64,000 nucleotides of DNA. It comes from Certhia americana. Taxonomy: Eukaryota; Chordata; Aves; Passeriformes; Certhiidae. The notes below the pieces were generated by a model. The model searched no databases and was not told the origin of the DNA. It saw nothing but the letters and a program-made list of their open reading frames with translations. Below, piece by piece: positions 23,165-36,129 of the stretch. Location of the stretch: contig CM031857.1 in assembly GCA_018697195.1 (NCBI GenBank), forward strand, positions 99,552,215-99,616,214, given 5' to 3'. The position numbers and the translations under genes were made by a program. Within the stretch, counting starts at the first letter, position 1. The number at the start of each line of letters is the position of its first letter.

Positions 23165-26100
23165 CTGGGGGGGAGATACAAGGCAAGAATAAGCAAAGAG
23201 CTCTGCTTTCTCCTGGCAACTCACTCACTGAGCCATGGTGCAAGGCTGAACACTGGTGGTAGTAAAATATTATCTATTAATAAACTTTCATGGTAATTTT
23301 TAACCCTAGGAGTCCCTAGGGTTAAATGTGTATGTTTATTACCTAGTCCCTAGGTAAATATGTATCATTTTCCTTCAGTAGGCAGGAAAAGAAAGCACAG
23401 AATAACTGACTGATTTACCTGCTAAAACCCTAGCACCAGGTGGCAGATCTAGCAACAAAACAGATTTCTGTGTCATGTGTTGGAGATTTGAAGGCAGCAG
23501 AGAAAGTAAGAGAATTAATATAGAACGTTACTTATAAAAGCAGTTAAGAAAATCTACTTAGGTAAAGGATATAAATACTACTTTACTTAAAAAGGAGAAG
23601 AAGAAAGGAAACCATTACCTTCCCGAAGCAGAAGCGCCTGCTCCACTTTGCTGTGGGGCGTGGCAAGATCCAGGGCACATTTGAGGTCAGCATTTCTGCA
23701 TTTTGGGTTAGCACCATAGTCTGTCAGCAAGACAACTATCTCCACGCTGGATTTCCTCGCTGCCGCATGCAGGGGGGTGTCTAATCGCTTCCCCACGTTC
23801 ACACTGGCTCCTTGGGTGAGCAAGAGCTCATGGTTAGATCTGGTAGGCAGCAGGGGCTGTCTAAATGTGCATCACACAGGCTGGTTTCCACCAGTAGCCT
23901 TAATAAATGAAGGGGATGGATGGCACACAGGACCTTCCCATCTCTCAACAGCAGCTGTGCGAAGCCCATCAGGTCCAACACCTGCTCTGTAAGAGTGCTC
24001 AGGGCCACCAAACCCTGTCTGCCATGCTCAGAACTGAGCAGCTTGGCCTTCAACCCAATACATGTTGAAAACCTGCCATATGCTCTTTAAAGTTCTAATG
24101 GCATAAAATCTAACATGGATTATGTTAATTTAATTGCCAGGGGAAAAGAAACCCAAAGCCTTTAGGTATCTCATTGGAATAGCTCTGGAAGCACAGCAAG
24201 CAAAATGGTTGCCCCAGGCTGGCTGGGCACAGCAGGGCCATGCTTTGAGCAGGTATAAGTCAGGTAATGCACACTGACAGCAAAAATTTATGCTAGTTCA
24301 TAGCTTGTGTCTGGACCTGCTGTGATTATTCTTCCCAGTAGCTTTACTGCTTCCCTCATCATCCACTGAGAAGAAGGTGAAGTTAATGGTTCTGATAAAC
24401 TGCTATGTTAAGCAAGAGTTGATTTTAGTCAGTAGTATTAGCCAACATTTTCTGTGCTTCCTCTTATGCTAGAAAACTAAAAGAATTCCGTTTTCACATT
24501 CAGATAGCCTCAGGGAGGTGTCTGTAATTAAGAAGGCTTTTCCGTTAGGAAATCATAATTTCTTTATCAACACAGGGGAAATTTTTAATGGCCTCAAATG
24601 AGTCTGAGAGAGTCAGGTTCCCAAGCAACCCTTGTGGAAATAATCCATGATGTTTTAAGTAGAGAGGCAGCTCAGAGAGACCAGTGGCGTTGGCTCGCAC
24701 CACCATAGCTCTCCCCCAGCCCCTTTTCCAGGTGTACCTAGCTCCAAAAGCTTCTTGACACATTCTGTTCTCTGGTACATGCAGGCCATGTAGAGAGGGG
24801 TCCCGTGCTGTGGGTCTTCTTGGTCTATGTCAACCTCATGGGCCAGAAGGGTCTCCATGCACTCCCTGTGACCTGTGGAGGGAAGAGCAGTCACTGGATT
24901 GCTGCAGAGCAGAACACACCCAGATACAACTGTGAGGAGCAAGAGCTGTGAAAAAGCCAAGCCTGTGTTTCTGTACTGATATGGAAATAATTTTTTTTTT
25001 TTTAATGCTTTGTCAGCAACAAAAGATGCCTTTGTCACGTAGTTATTGTTGGCTTGGCTCGCACCCCTCACACCCAGAACATTACCTCTCTTGACAGCTT
25101 CGTGGATGGGTGAAGGCAGGTGGTTCCCCAGCTGTGCCTTGGCCCCGAATTCCAGCAGCATGCTGACACAGGCTGCACTGCCACTGCAGCAGGCATTGAA
25201 CAGGGGAGTGATCCCATCGATGGTGACTGCATTGACCTGCAACAGCAAGGCACACCCAGGGTAATCCAGTCTAAGGGGTACACCCTTCCAACACCCCTCC
25301 TGTGCACGCCAGAAGTGCACCAGAGTGAGACTCTTCTCTTGTGTAATTTTAGGAATTATTTTATTTACAACTTTCTGAGTTATATGTAGTGACATAAACA
25401 TGTATAGCAATATTCTCTTTTGATGTCTGCCCTCTTTCCCAGATAGTTAGTGCCATAAGGCAGAAACCCTGCCTTCTATGAATGCTCCTGCTGGAGCTGC
25501 TAAAAAGTGCAATTTTTTATTCTATTTTTTTTTTAATGTGAAGAGGCTGAGTATCTTCAAGATTATTTAGTTTGCACTAGCCTCAAGTTGGAACGCCCTC
25601 AAATGAAAATGGCTTTGCTGTTTAAATGAAAACATTTACTTACATTTAATACTTTCACCTGAAAACACATTTCCAGCAAAAGAAATTTTCATAAAAACAT
25701 AATCCCAAACAGGAAAGGAGCTTGAAGGAGTTGATATGAATGTGTGCCTATGCAAAACAGAAATTTTCTTCCCCAACTCCTGATGTAAAGACCTGGCAAT
25801 AATCTCTATTGTCATTCTCCACTGGGACAGCAGAGTTATAGATCACAGGATCACAGAATCACAGACTATGCTGAGTTGGAAGGGCCCCAGCAGGATCATA
25901 GAGTCCAACTCCTGGCCTTGCGCAGGACACCCCAAGAATCACACCATAGCCCTGTTTATGCTATGTTTAACTAGGTAGCAAGCCCTCAGGGCCAATTTGT
26001 GAAGCAAATCTGCATGTGTTTAACTCCGTGGCACACTGGAGAAGAGCAATAGATTACGCAAGCACGTGCCAATTTGTAAAATTTCCATTGCCCTCACCTC

Positions 26101-29100
26101 CTCCCAGAGTCATCAGGCAGGTGTGGCTGAAGGTACTGGAGGTCTGTTGACTGTTTTGGTGCTGCTTGGTTTTTTGCCATGTAAATTTTACTTGAAAAAC
26201 CAGCTGACATAAAAATATTCTTATACATTCCATCCATTTCTTAATCTCTACTGTGAACATGTACTCTGCCTTAGGTTCAGCTGAGGGAATTGTTATTTTA
26301 TTAGCAGATAAAATATTTCATTGCTTCAAGCACACCAATTTTTACTTACATGAGACTCCCAAACCTTCCCATAGAAAACCAGATGTAATTCCAGTGATCA
26401 TTGCTGAGGGGGGAGGGGGAGGGTAAAGGTGTGAGTTACTTTCTTCAAGGTTATTTCACTTAGCATCTTTCATTCATTTTCCATCAATTGTGACTATGTT
26501 TCACACACAAAGGGAAAACAAAAGAGAATAATGGGATGATACGGGGGGGGGGGGGATAAATCCATCACTCTGGGAAGCAGAACACTGCTATGTTTATTCA
26601 TACTGCTGTCTGAGATTTACACTGTATCTTGGCCCTGCCATATGGACAGCACATCCAATATCCCCACTGATGCAGGGAGCATCCATTCCCAGGTGCCCAT
26701 GTGTCCCATGGTGTCCCCAGGACTTACCTGGGCACCATTTTCCAGCAGCACCTTGGCGCAGGCCACGTGGCCACCCAGGCAGGCCTCATGGAGAGCTGAC
26801 ACGCGGTCCGTCGTCACCAGGTTCACGTTGAAGCCCTGCAGCGTGGGACCAGGGCTGTGAGGGGACAGCCCTGCCTGAGCCACAGCTCCTGCAGGGCTGC
26901 TGTGGGTGCCCATGGCAGGGAAAAGGCTCAGGCTGCATTGGTGCTGTTCTGTGATTCAGCTCTTGTCCCCACAAACCACAGCTGGTGATGGGGTTAAAGA
27001 GGGAGCAATTACAAGCTATGCCTTCTATTTATAGCTCTTTAACATGCACTGTCAGTTGCAGGAAAGACATTACATTTCTTTAACTTATAAGAGTGGCATT
27101 CCTTTCCCTTTTCAGTCCTGCATCAGGAGATACAACTAGAGGGATTCACCTCCATGAATAAGGATGCTTCTGGCACAGGTATATGCAGCTCAGCTGGAGC
27201 TGGCAGCTCCTTCAATGGGGAGAAACAGGATTTCCTAGGATATGATTCATCCTGTGCTAAAGCAGCTGTTTCCAGAAGGGCAGATGAATTGTAACCTAAA
27301 AGTTCTTTCATTCACTACATGGCATACCCAAGTGTGTTTCACTCAAGGGTAGTAAGTATTTGATAAACCTATAAGAAAGATAAGTGAAGTCCCACCCACA
27401 AATCAGTTCCTCTTATTTGACCATCCAGGAAATGTTTTACACTAGAAGAAAGAACAGTAATTTACAAATGCCTTATTTTAGGTATTTCCCTAATAGACAG
27501 TTGCCATGTCTATTCCTGCTCAAAGACAGTCCAGACATATTCACAAAGGAACTGAAGCAGTTGTCATATGTGTTTTCCTCTGAATGCAACTAAATCTCCT
27601 GGTAATTAGAATTTTACAGCCATGTGTGAGGACAGGCCTGGAAGCAGCTCTATTTTCCACTTGATCTCGCATTTTGAATCACAGTTGGTGTCTGCCTGAC
27701 GTGCTATAGACAGGGCAGCTCACGAGATGGCAGCAATGCACTTTTTGGGACACAGTACCCAATGCAATGAGCAGAAAGGAGTACCTGGGAGAAACCTCAC
27801 AAGGGGATAAAGTCAGCAGTCCTGGCGCTGTGAGTATTAAAAGCTCTGTAAACACTTCAGGAAAACCAACCTTTTTCAGTCATGTCAAAATATTATTAAT
27901 GTAAAAATTGTTGGTAAAACTTCTCATGCATTACAGTGGTGCTAGGGGAATAGATAAAACCTTAAAAAAATAGAGATTATTCCATTTTCTTGTTGTGTGG
28001 TTGTTTCATACGTTGTGATCAGCATATTCCTTCAAGATGAATTTCTTCTAGAGACTCCTAATAAGGAAACCTATTCTCAATCATTATTCATGTATACATG
28101 TGTATATATACATATGTATTTGACAAATAAAGCTCAGTCATATCAAGCAATTTGGATGTAATTCCATCCATTACAAAATGGAGAATGAGCTGTAGATCTT
28201 AAAATGGCTGTTTGCCAAACATTACTCATGATAAACCTTGTTTTCAATGTACATGAAAAAGCAAACTCTTTTAAAGGCATTGAAACAGGCATTGGTGAGT
28301 TCCTGAGCCTTTTTAAATCTCCAACACACCATCTCCTCCCTATGTCCAGGCATTCCCTGTGCAGCCACAGCCTCAGTGGCTTTCTTGAAAGCTATGGTGC
28401 TGCAGTAGAGACTTCTGAGTGTCCCACAGACACTCAAGTACAGTCCCATACATCATTTCAGGCTAGTAGTGTAACTATATTTGAAGCAATGAGCAATGAT
28501 TATGCTGCTCCATGAACAACTTCATCCCATCATTTATCAATCTGCAGTGACTCAGCTCCAATTCAGGCTCTACAGAATTGCTGCCTTGATCACTTTTCAT
28601 CAGCAAGGACCTTCATCTTTTATTCCCAAAACTAAATGTGTTCAGGAAAAGGAGAAAGTGTGGATTGACTAAATGATATAACCACACCACTAGGTGCTTC
28701 CTCAGTGTACAAACATGAACAGTGCATAACCAGGGCATCCGGTAAATAGCTACACCACCAGGTGCTCCACGAAGCACGTGGTGTAAGGTCAGCATAAATA
28801 CAGAGAGAGGGGTCAGAAAACCATCAAATCCCTAAATGAATAAATACTCCTTCTCTTTATCACTAACCTCCATCACTTCCTTTTCCATAAAAATCACTTT
28901 ATGTCAGCAGGTGAAGGAAAGAGGGATCAGAAAATGGGAGGACAAATAGTGTCTGTTAAAACAACATCTTTTTATAGCTGTAGTTATGCCTCAAGAGATG
29001 TCTGGAGTGGATGCTTTCACACTGGCAGCTCCACTCCTTGAGGATGTTGTCCATTAGAACTGTGACCTCTGGTTAAAATTATTTACCTCGACTATAAAAA

Positions 29101-32100
29101 AGTTTGATAGCAAAGTCAAAAGCTTTACACTCAGGGAATTAATTTCCCTACAGCTGCCTTGGGGGCAAGAGGGAAGGGGGACAGTTCATGGTAGATGAGG
29201 ACACTGAGTTTAGGCAAAGGTGGTAAGGAAGATGACTGGCAGAGCACAAAGAACCATAACCTAGCTATTTTTATATCCCAGCTTCTTTTCCTTCTCACGT
29301 ATTCTCTCCTCCTCTCTTCCTTTTGCCTGAACTCGGTTCCTTTTGGAGCAGAGGGTTTCAGGTTGACTTTATTAAAGGCAAGATGCACTTTTACAGCTTT
29401 TTACTGTTTATTTATTGTCCCTATTCTCAAGTCTAGTTGCATGGTTCACCATTGAGAAAGAGCACAAGGACCATTTTTTATTATACTGCAAGCTGCTAGC
29501 TGTGATAGTCTTTGTCCCAGGCTTGTCCCAGCTTCTTAACTGAGCAAACTAATACATGCCCAGAGGTGTTTGTGCTGATATATTATTCATACAGCCATAT
29601 TTCTTATGGCCTGTTGCAGTCTTATTACCAGCTCACCAGCTCATAAATGCAATTCATGTGAAACCACCCTGCTTCCCAGCCTTTTCTTTACCTGTGGGGC
29701 TTTTACCTGTGCAATCAAGGTTTTCAGAGAGAGAAGGCGTCCCTGGAAGGCAGCATCATGAAGAGGGGATCGGTCTGCCCAGCCGCCTGAAACAGCAAAC
29801 ACATGGAAGCTAATTCAGGTATGCAGCAAAAGCAGATCTTGGGAGGACAGGGGAAGCACAGCCACGTGTAAACGCAGCTCAGGACTGAAATCAGTGTGGG
29901 CTCTGTGGTAAAACTGTTTGATGAATTGATTTCAGCAGAGTAGCTGAGGGGTCTGCAATCCTCAGAAAGCTGGCTGCTCACTAAGGGACCTAAACAAAAG
30001 CTTCTTGGCAAAAACTTTCAAAAGAACAGCTAAAAACGTGTTTCAGCAAAGATCACGAGTTTAGTGCTGCTGGGTCTCACATGGAGACTTCAGAACCCTG
30101 CAGTTCTCCTACTCAAATCCATATCAGCCTCCACCTTTCCTCGGGAGCTCTTGTCACAAATTGCATCCCAGCTTCTCTGACACTTTGTTCAGAGCCTCAT
30201 AGCAGGGTTGACTTGTCCATCAAATGAATTCTGGCATGTCCTTGGCAATTTTATTTCCTGAACTGACAATTTCATAAATAACATCCTCCCTCACAGACTA
30301 CCATGCAGCAGGTTTAATCATCCTCTTCACTGAAATACGTTAGAAAATACATGGAAAGCAAATTCTGCCTGAAGGTTTTACTTTTCTTCTTTAATAATTT
30401 GGAGATGATGAACTGTCCAAACTCCTTCTCGTAGGCTTGCTTGCCCTTTATCTTATCTTAATCTATTTATATGCCAAGAAAAATAATTCTTTAGCCTAGC
30501 CACTACCTACAGGCATAGACATTCAGCTCAGGTTAAATCCCTGCCACTCAAGCAGAGAGCAAATTTTCTTGTCCTATACTAAAATTTATAACCATACTGT
30601 GACACAGTGTGTCGTAAGTATTTCTCCAAATGCCAGCTGCATTTCCAGTGCCACAGGACAGAAGCAATACCAATGTTTGCACTCATGCTCTGTTGTACAG
30701 CAAACCCATGGGCAGAGTATTTGAAACCCTTGTCCTGTTTAATTTCTTCAGCTATGCCGCACAGCACAGAGAATGGAAAGGGTGATTTATCTCCATTTTA
30801 AATGCTACCCAAGGCAGGGAGAAATCAGTGAGAGGCACGGACATATCCATGGGAACTTGAGGCCAAGGACACACCAGAGGTCTTAGCCTTGGCCAAAGGA
30901 GTCTCCTTTTGTTACCCAAGGACCAGGAAGCACTTCAGCTTGGAGTTACAGTTTTAACTATAGATATTACTTTTGTTTCCATTTATTTAGGAAGCACTTC
31001 CAGGGCTCCTAAGGCAGGAAACTAGCATGGAAAGACCAGCTGGCACAATATATGGCAAGGCTCTGAACGACACATCTGTCAAAATGATGGAAACAGGAAC
31101 CAAGCAGGGACCAAGAAACATCCTCCTGAAAACATCCCAAATACCCCATACATCTTATCATGCTGGTGACTGAAATAGGCAAGTTTGGTTCAGAAAGTCA
31201 GAAGACATTGCAAGTGACAAAGCCCAGAGCCCTTATACAGCAGGAAGATTTAGGAGTTATTCAGACAACAGAGCTACAGGGCCTTATTTAACCTTTTATG
31301 CAGGGTATAACACATGCGAGTGCCTGTTCTCCCATGCATTTCCAGGGCATTTCCAATGCATGTGTGTGCTCACACAGCCTCAGGACAACACACGCTTCCA
31401 TGCCAGCCACCACAACCTACCTCCCTGAAATGTGTGGCAAATATAGTTCCCATACGGGGCACATCTCCCCCTCTCAGCTGGGAGCGACATGACTGAAGTG
31501 CTCTTTTTAAATGCCTACAGATAAATTATACAGCCCTGCTGCTGCTGCTGCTGTGCTACTTCACTGCAAAGAGAAAAGGTGGTGAAGCTCTGATTGTAAT
31601 ATGATACAGTGCCGCAGCAACAACATCACATGATCTTACATTTTGTAAGATTATCCTTAATGGCTTTCTGCAAATGGCAGCTTGCAGATAAAAATATGTT
31701 ACAGCCTGATGAATTTCAAGGCACCTCAATAAGAACCTGCTTGAAGGAAAAACTGCTGTTCACCACGTGTAAGACCATGATTGCATAAAGGTGCTTGGAA
31801 AAAAATGACAGTAATAAATGATTGGAATTATATTCTAGAGAGTAAAAGATAAATTAATAAACAAGACATGCCTGTATATATACAGGCTTCATAAAGGCTT
31901 TGACAAAAATACTTGGCTGCAGTATTTCTCTTGGCCAGATCTTAATCTCCCTGCTTTGGGTGGCCATCCCACACCATCTGTGTTCTGATGCCGTTCCTGT
32001 TTGTGGTCATGATGGCACAATCACGAAGCAAGTGCCCAACGAATGAGTCACAGAGAAATGTGTGATGTCACAATGCTGATAAGAATCTTCAGCTAGGAAA

Positions 32101-32972
32101 ATAAGCCCTCAGTAGCAGTAAATTGAAAATACTGTGTCATTTTAATTAGTGGAATTAACAGGAATGCAAACACATGCCTATTCATTATTATGGCAGAGAT
32201 GTGAAGGATTAAACTTGCTTGAAAAAAATCAAAACCATGACCTACTAAGTAACCTATGAAATACAATATATTCTTGTGCTGTGCATTTTTCATAACAATT
32301 TTAGCTGCATTCATTTTTATCTTCTGCATTCATTTTTATCTTCTTTAACAAAGCAAGGATTCTTGGCTTGCATTCATGAAGTCATTAGTTATATCCTCCT
32401 AGCATCTCCTTTCAGAAAATCAATGTGCTAAAACTTTTCCTTAAATATTCTCTGGCAGTAAAACTGGATGTTTAGCAAAGATAAAGAATACCTGATAAAG
32501 AACACCTCGCATCTGAGAACAATCTCTTTATTTACCATAGTGCCTTGAGCAAATGTTGTCTTCATTCTAGGTGGGTAATTGTTGGAGTCTCATATTTTGC
32601 ACACCTAAACCATGCCAACACGTACTGACAGTGCAAAGACCCCAGAAATGGGAGGCACTTCAGGTTAAAGTATTTACTCATGCATTTAGCAAAAAATGCT
32701 TCATTTCATGGCAACTTGCTGACTTAAACCCTCAAGTTACAAAAATGTGGCAAACAAGCATTTAAATATTAGAGAGTCCATATTTTTACTTTACCTGGGA
32801 CTATTCCATAGATCTCTTCAGCTATCCTGGCAGCTTCTTTTCTGTTGCCTTTAACAATATAGAAATGGGTCAGCAAAGCCAAGGAAATCTTAATTAAAAG
32901 CTTGAAGCAAAACAAAGCAAAAATGGCAAAATAAATGTTAGTGAAAGAATGGAGTATAGAGCTGCCCTCCAT
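23040..32972 (-). CDS. ASB11: ASB11, ankyrin repeat and SOCS box protein 11 (complete, seven coding exons)
   Basis: Substrate receptor of a cullin-5 ubiquitin ligase. Mammalian ASB11 targets BIK, and zebrafish asb11 affects Notch ligand turnover (family knowledge). Exons 32972-32795, 29786-29707, 26835-26728, 25236-25086, 24872-24738, 23810-23619 and 23164-23040 sum to 969 nt, or 322 residues; human has 323. Residues 9-37 form a hydrophobic segment, then LLTHFYIVKGNRKEAARIAE, nearly identical in mammals. Ankyrin repeats follow (RSPLHDAA, VSALHEACLGGH, ITPLFNACCSGS, SPIHEAVKRG, GTPLYMACMYQR, DTPLHAAAR). The C-terminal SOCS box has a BC box (SLAQLCRLCI) and cullin-5 box (LPEP). Every splice junction keeps frame. 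The start was chosen by similarity of MEGSSILHSF to the mammalian N-terminus. Confidence 0.95.
23165..24737. other. ASB11 introns 5 and 6 (around exon 6)
   Basis: Two introns of 454 and 927 bp flanking exon 6. Nothing else recognised. Confidence 0.8.
23619..23810 (-). CDS. ASB11: ASB11 coding exon 6
   Basis: 192 bp between CCAAG and G|GTAATG. It encodes ASVNVGKRLDTPLHAAARKS, a final repeat with LLTDYGANPKCRNA, and VEQALLLREG. Confidence 0.95.
24738..24872 (-). CDS. ASB11: ASB11 coding exon 5
   Basis: 135 bp between CACAG and G|GTACAC. It encodes HRECMETLLAHEVDIDQEDP, HGTPLYMACMYQR and KKLLELG. The intron before it is only 213 bp. Confidence 0.95.
25086..25236 (-). CDS. ASB11: ASB11 coding exon 4
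   Basis: 151 bp between TGCAG and G|GTAATG. It encodes VNAVTIDGITPLFNACCSGS through SPIHEAVKRG. Confidence 0.95.
25237..26727. other. ASB11 intron 3
   Basis: 1.5-kb intron holding a CR1 tail (25842-25985) and a run of 13 G at 26543-26555. Confidence 0.85.
25842..25985 (-). mobile_element. CR1 LINE 3' end fragment
   Basis: Reads on the plus strand as the complement of a CR1 3' tail: CACAGAATCACAGACTATGC, TGAGTTGGAAGGGCCCC, ATCATAGAGTCCAACTCCTGG, GCAGGACACCCCAAGAATCAC. The element is in the same orientation as ASB11. Confidence 0.88.
26728..26835 (-). CDS. ASB11: ASB11 coding exon 3
   Basis: 108 bp, phase 0, between TGCAG and CAG|GTAAGT. It encodes GFNVNLVTTDRVSALHEACL and the rest of the repeat ending ENGAQ. 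Confidence 0.95.
26836..29706. other. ASB11 intron 2
   Basis: 2.9-kb intron. No repeat family or additional exon recognised; a short alternating TATATACATATG stretch lies near 28100. Confidence 0.75.
29707..29786 (-). CDS. ASB11: ASB11 coding exon 2
   Basis: 80 bp between TTTCAG and CAG|GTAAAA. It encodes GWADRSPLHDAAFQGRLLSL and KTLIAQ. It is 12 bp longer than ASB9 exon 2. Confidence 0.94.
29787..32794. other. ASB11 intron 1
   Basis: 3.0-kb intron. Nothing recognised beyond a short CTG run near 31540. Confidence 0.75.
32795..32972 (-). CDS. ASB11: ASB11 coding exon 1
   Basis: 178 bp ending at donor CCAG|GTAAAG. It encodes the hydrophobic N-terminus (FTNIYFAIFALFCFKLLIK) and KGNRKEAARIAEEIYGIVP. 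An in-frame ATG at 33044 would add 24 residues with no mammalian counterpart; TAG lies directly before it. Confidence 0.92.
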
Positions 32973-35971
32973 TTTGGTTTGCTCTTCGAATAGTTTCTCA
33001 GGTTGGCTAAGTTGCACTGGGCTATTCTTGGTATCATATGTCATCTATTTTAAACCCTTCAGGACCTGCTGTTCCTCAGTTACCAAAAATACATCCTGGT
33101 TTTATTTGGTATGAGGTATTTGATACTAAAAAACAATATCAAGGATATTTTGAACATCTGTGCATACATGAAACAAATGACAAAATCCTTTCCAAACCTA
33201 CATAAATGAGTATAAATTTTCAGACAGATGATCTCCATACCACCTGAAAGCCACCAGGTTTATTCTTCAAGGTAGCAGTTCCATTTACAAAGACTGCATA
33301 GATTATGTTGCCAAAATTGATTAGAGGTACTGCAAAAAGAATACTTTTCTGTCTTTTCCATCTTGAGAACAGGCCTTGCTGGTACTCAGATACAGAACAA
33401 AGGCAAACATGTCAAAGGAAAGCATTAGCATGGAAGAATTTGAAATAAACCCATATGGCCAAAGCCAGGGCTAAGAACTCAAAGTTATTCTAGGAAGAGA
33501 AAAATACATTGAAATTGCACAAGAAGAAACACAGGATCACATGCCAGTTTTTTCCATTACTCAGGGATAAAGAATGGTGTCCATTGATATCTCTTACCCA
33601 CAGCATTCTCTGTTTTGGAAATATTTTTACATTATCCTCCATTGATTCAAAGGTATAATATTTGAAATTGAACAAGATGTACCCTTTCTTTAACTGCCCT
33701 TTTTACTTTCTGAAGGCACCTGGCCTCCGTAGTAAACAAAGGTTTTATCCTGCATGTATTTATTTTTTTATTGGAATCCTTGCAGAACACCCCATCTCTT
33801 TTTATTTTAAACTTTTATTTATCCCTATTTTCCTATATGTACCACAGGAGGAGGAATTATTTCTTACTTGATTCCCCTCTTAGCCCATGTTCTCTTGGTC
33901 TTCAATTTCGACATCTGTCAAAGAAAAGAGCAGGATAATTCCTCTCTTAGAGACCCCAAAGAGATGGTGGATATGCTCACGGAACTTATACAGTAAATTA
34001 TTTCTCTGGGCATTTTTTTTGTAATTTCTTTTGGTTAATAGCAACGCAGCTGATTTAGTACCTTGCTGTCTTCATTGCTCAGCCCTCCCAGGTGCACTAA
34101 AATGCTACATAAAATATGTGCAGAGATAAAACACCCCAAGTAATTTTATCAAGTGAATCAATTTTTCTAAAATTCTGAATTAAACAAAGTTATTACATTC
34201 TTACATAATTTAACTCCTTACAAAAGTATTACATCTACCTTTCCTTACACAGTAATATATACCTGTAGGAACTATAATATTTATGAATCCAAAAGAGGAA
34301 AATGTCCTCTTTTTAGTCACTTTAATACAGTTTGCCACAAGAGAGCTGAATATATGTATTACAGGACAAGAGAAGTTCAGTTACAGAATTAGAAAAATAT
34401 ATTGCTTTATTGGCAGTTAATTCTGCTCAGCTGAGAAACACAGGAGAAACTAACAAACAAAGGTAGATCAAAACCCAGAATGGTCAGCTCAGAAAAATTC
34501 AATAATGAAAACATTCCTCCTGAAGACAGCAGAATAATAAAAGCTGTAAAGAACAAAATGTAGGATGCAGAGAGAAAGAACACATAAAATATATTATGAT
34601 CATTACAAAATAAAGCCATCCTAAACGATGGAGAAATCTTTCTTGTGTAGGATTTACAAAACTGGCTCTCAGAAGAGACAAACAAGAAGGAAGAGCACCA
34701 TTTAAGAGAAAAACCAGAAAACCAGCTTTTGGTTGCAAAGGAGATCCATTGATTTCTTTCATAATCAGCCTGCTAGATGGTATGTAAAATTGTGCATAAA
34801 ACTCAGAAAAATACAAGAAACTGAAAATCAGGTGATTGCCACTGAAATTCTCTTATACCTAATGGAATGATACCAAAGAGCTCTCCAAGTGCTCTACAAA
34901 ACCATGAGACAGTTTGACTGCTTGGAAGCAGTCACTGGAACATGTCTCTCCCAGAAGGACTAACTCTATTTGCGTAGCAGCCAAATCATCCTCCTGGCTT
35001 CAGAACAAGACAAATAAAGATTTTCAGTTAAATTACTGAATGAGTCATTTGAGAAAAACTTGTATAATCTCTTAATCTGCTCTTAGTGTACAAGAGTACT
35101 AGGAAAATTACTGCAGTGGATGTAAAAGAAAATCATCATTGGGAAGACGCTGAGCAGCGTGGTGGAAAGTATGAATACTGCTGAAGGTGGTAGTCAGGCA
35201 AACCACAGCAAGATGGGGTGTGACCACCCATAAATCTCTGGTATTTTTGGAACGAGAGATGAGCAACATGGTGTAGGCGTGAGAACAGGCAGAACACAAG
35301 AGCAATGACAGTGCAGGCACAGGATTGTCATTGTTCCTCCCTTGCTCTTTTGGGAATCATTGCTGTGAGCTGAATGAGGTGGATTACAAAATTCCATTGA
35401 TAGACTTGAGTGAACAAGTCAGCCCCTGCAGAAAAAACACACCTCACTGAGAACTTCTGCAAGATGCCCAAACTACTCCATGAACCACTCTTCCTCAACT
35501 CCAGGATAATTACTAAATTGTTAAATCAAAATACCCAAAAAATATATTAATCCTTAAAAAAATTGTCATGAGATGATAAATGGAAGTAGTTTAGCTAGAT
35601 CCTCAAAAAAATGGAAAGGTAATGTAAACATTACCTTTATGCTTAGTTTACAAACATGCAAGGAATAAACAGAAAAAAATAAGCAATCCAGTTTAGAAAA
35701 CTACACATTTTCAGTAAGGTTTACCTCAGCTTCTAGGGAGCAATATCAGATGTGACCTGAAGAATTTGGCAAGGAAATAAAAATTCGAGAGATCCTCATC
35801 TCAAAGAACTTCAAAGAGGTACTGGTCTATTGTTATGATAGACACACTTTGAATTACAGCAGTGCATTTATAAAGCATGTAGTTGGCATTAGAATATCAA
35901 ATGTAAATCAATCAAAGCAAGGCAGCTGGGAAGAAAAGGAGTCAGAAACACGAGGGGAGGGGAAGTTCAGG

Positions 35972-36129
35972 GAGGAGAGTTCGAGGAGAGTTCGAGGAGA
36001 GTTCGAGAAGAGAAGAGAAGAGAAGAGAAGAGAAAAGAAGAGAAGAGAAGAGAAGAGAAGAGAAGAGAAGAGAAGAGAAGAGAAGAGAAGAGAAGAGAAG
36101 AGAAGAGAAGAGAAGAGAAGAGAAGAGAA
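35972..36129 (+). repeat. (GAGAA)n pentanucleotide microsatellite with an 11-bp leader repeat
   Basis: Three copies of GAGAGTTCGAG(G/A) at the left lead into about 25 near-perfect GAGAA units with one GAAAA variant. Plus-strand reading gives a repetitive EEKRR open frame that is not a gene. Confidence 0.96.

Noticed and set aside
33045..33054. MEF2-like site CTATTTTAAA upstream of ASB11
   Set aside because: One mismatch to the consensus and no mapped promoter; not distinguishable from chance in AT-rich sequence.
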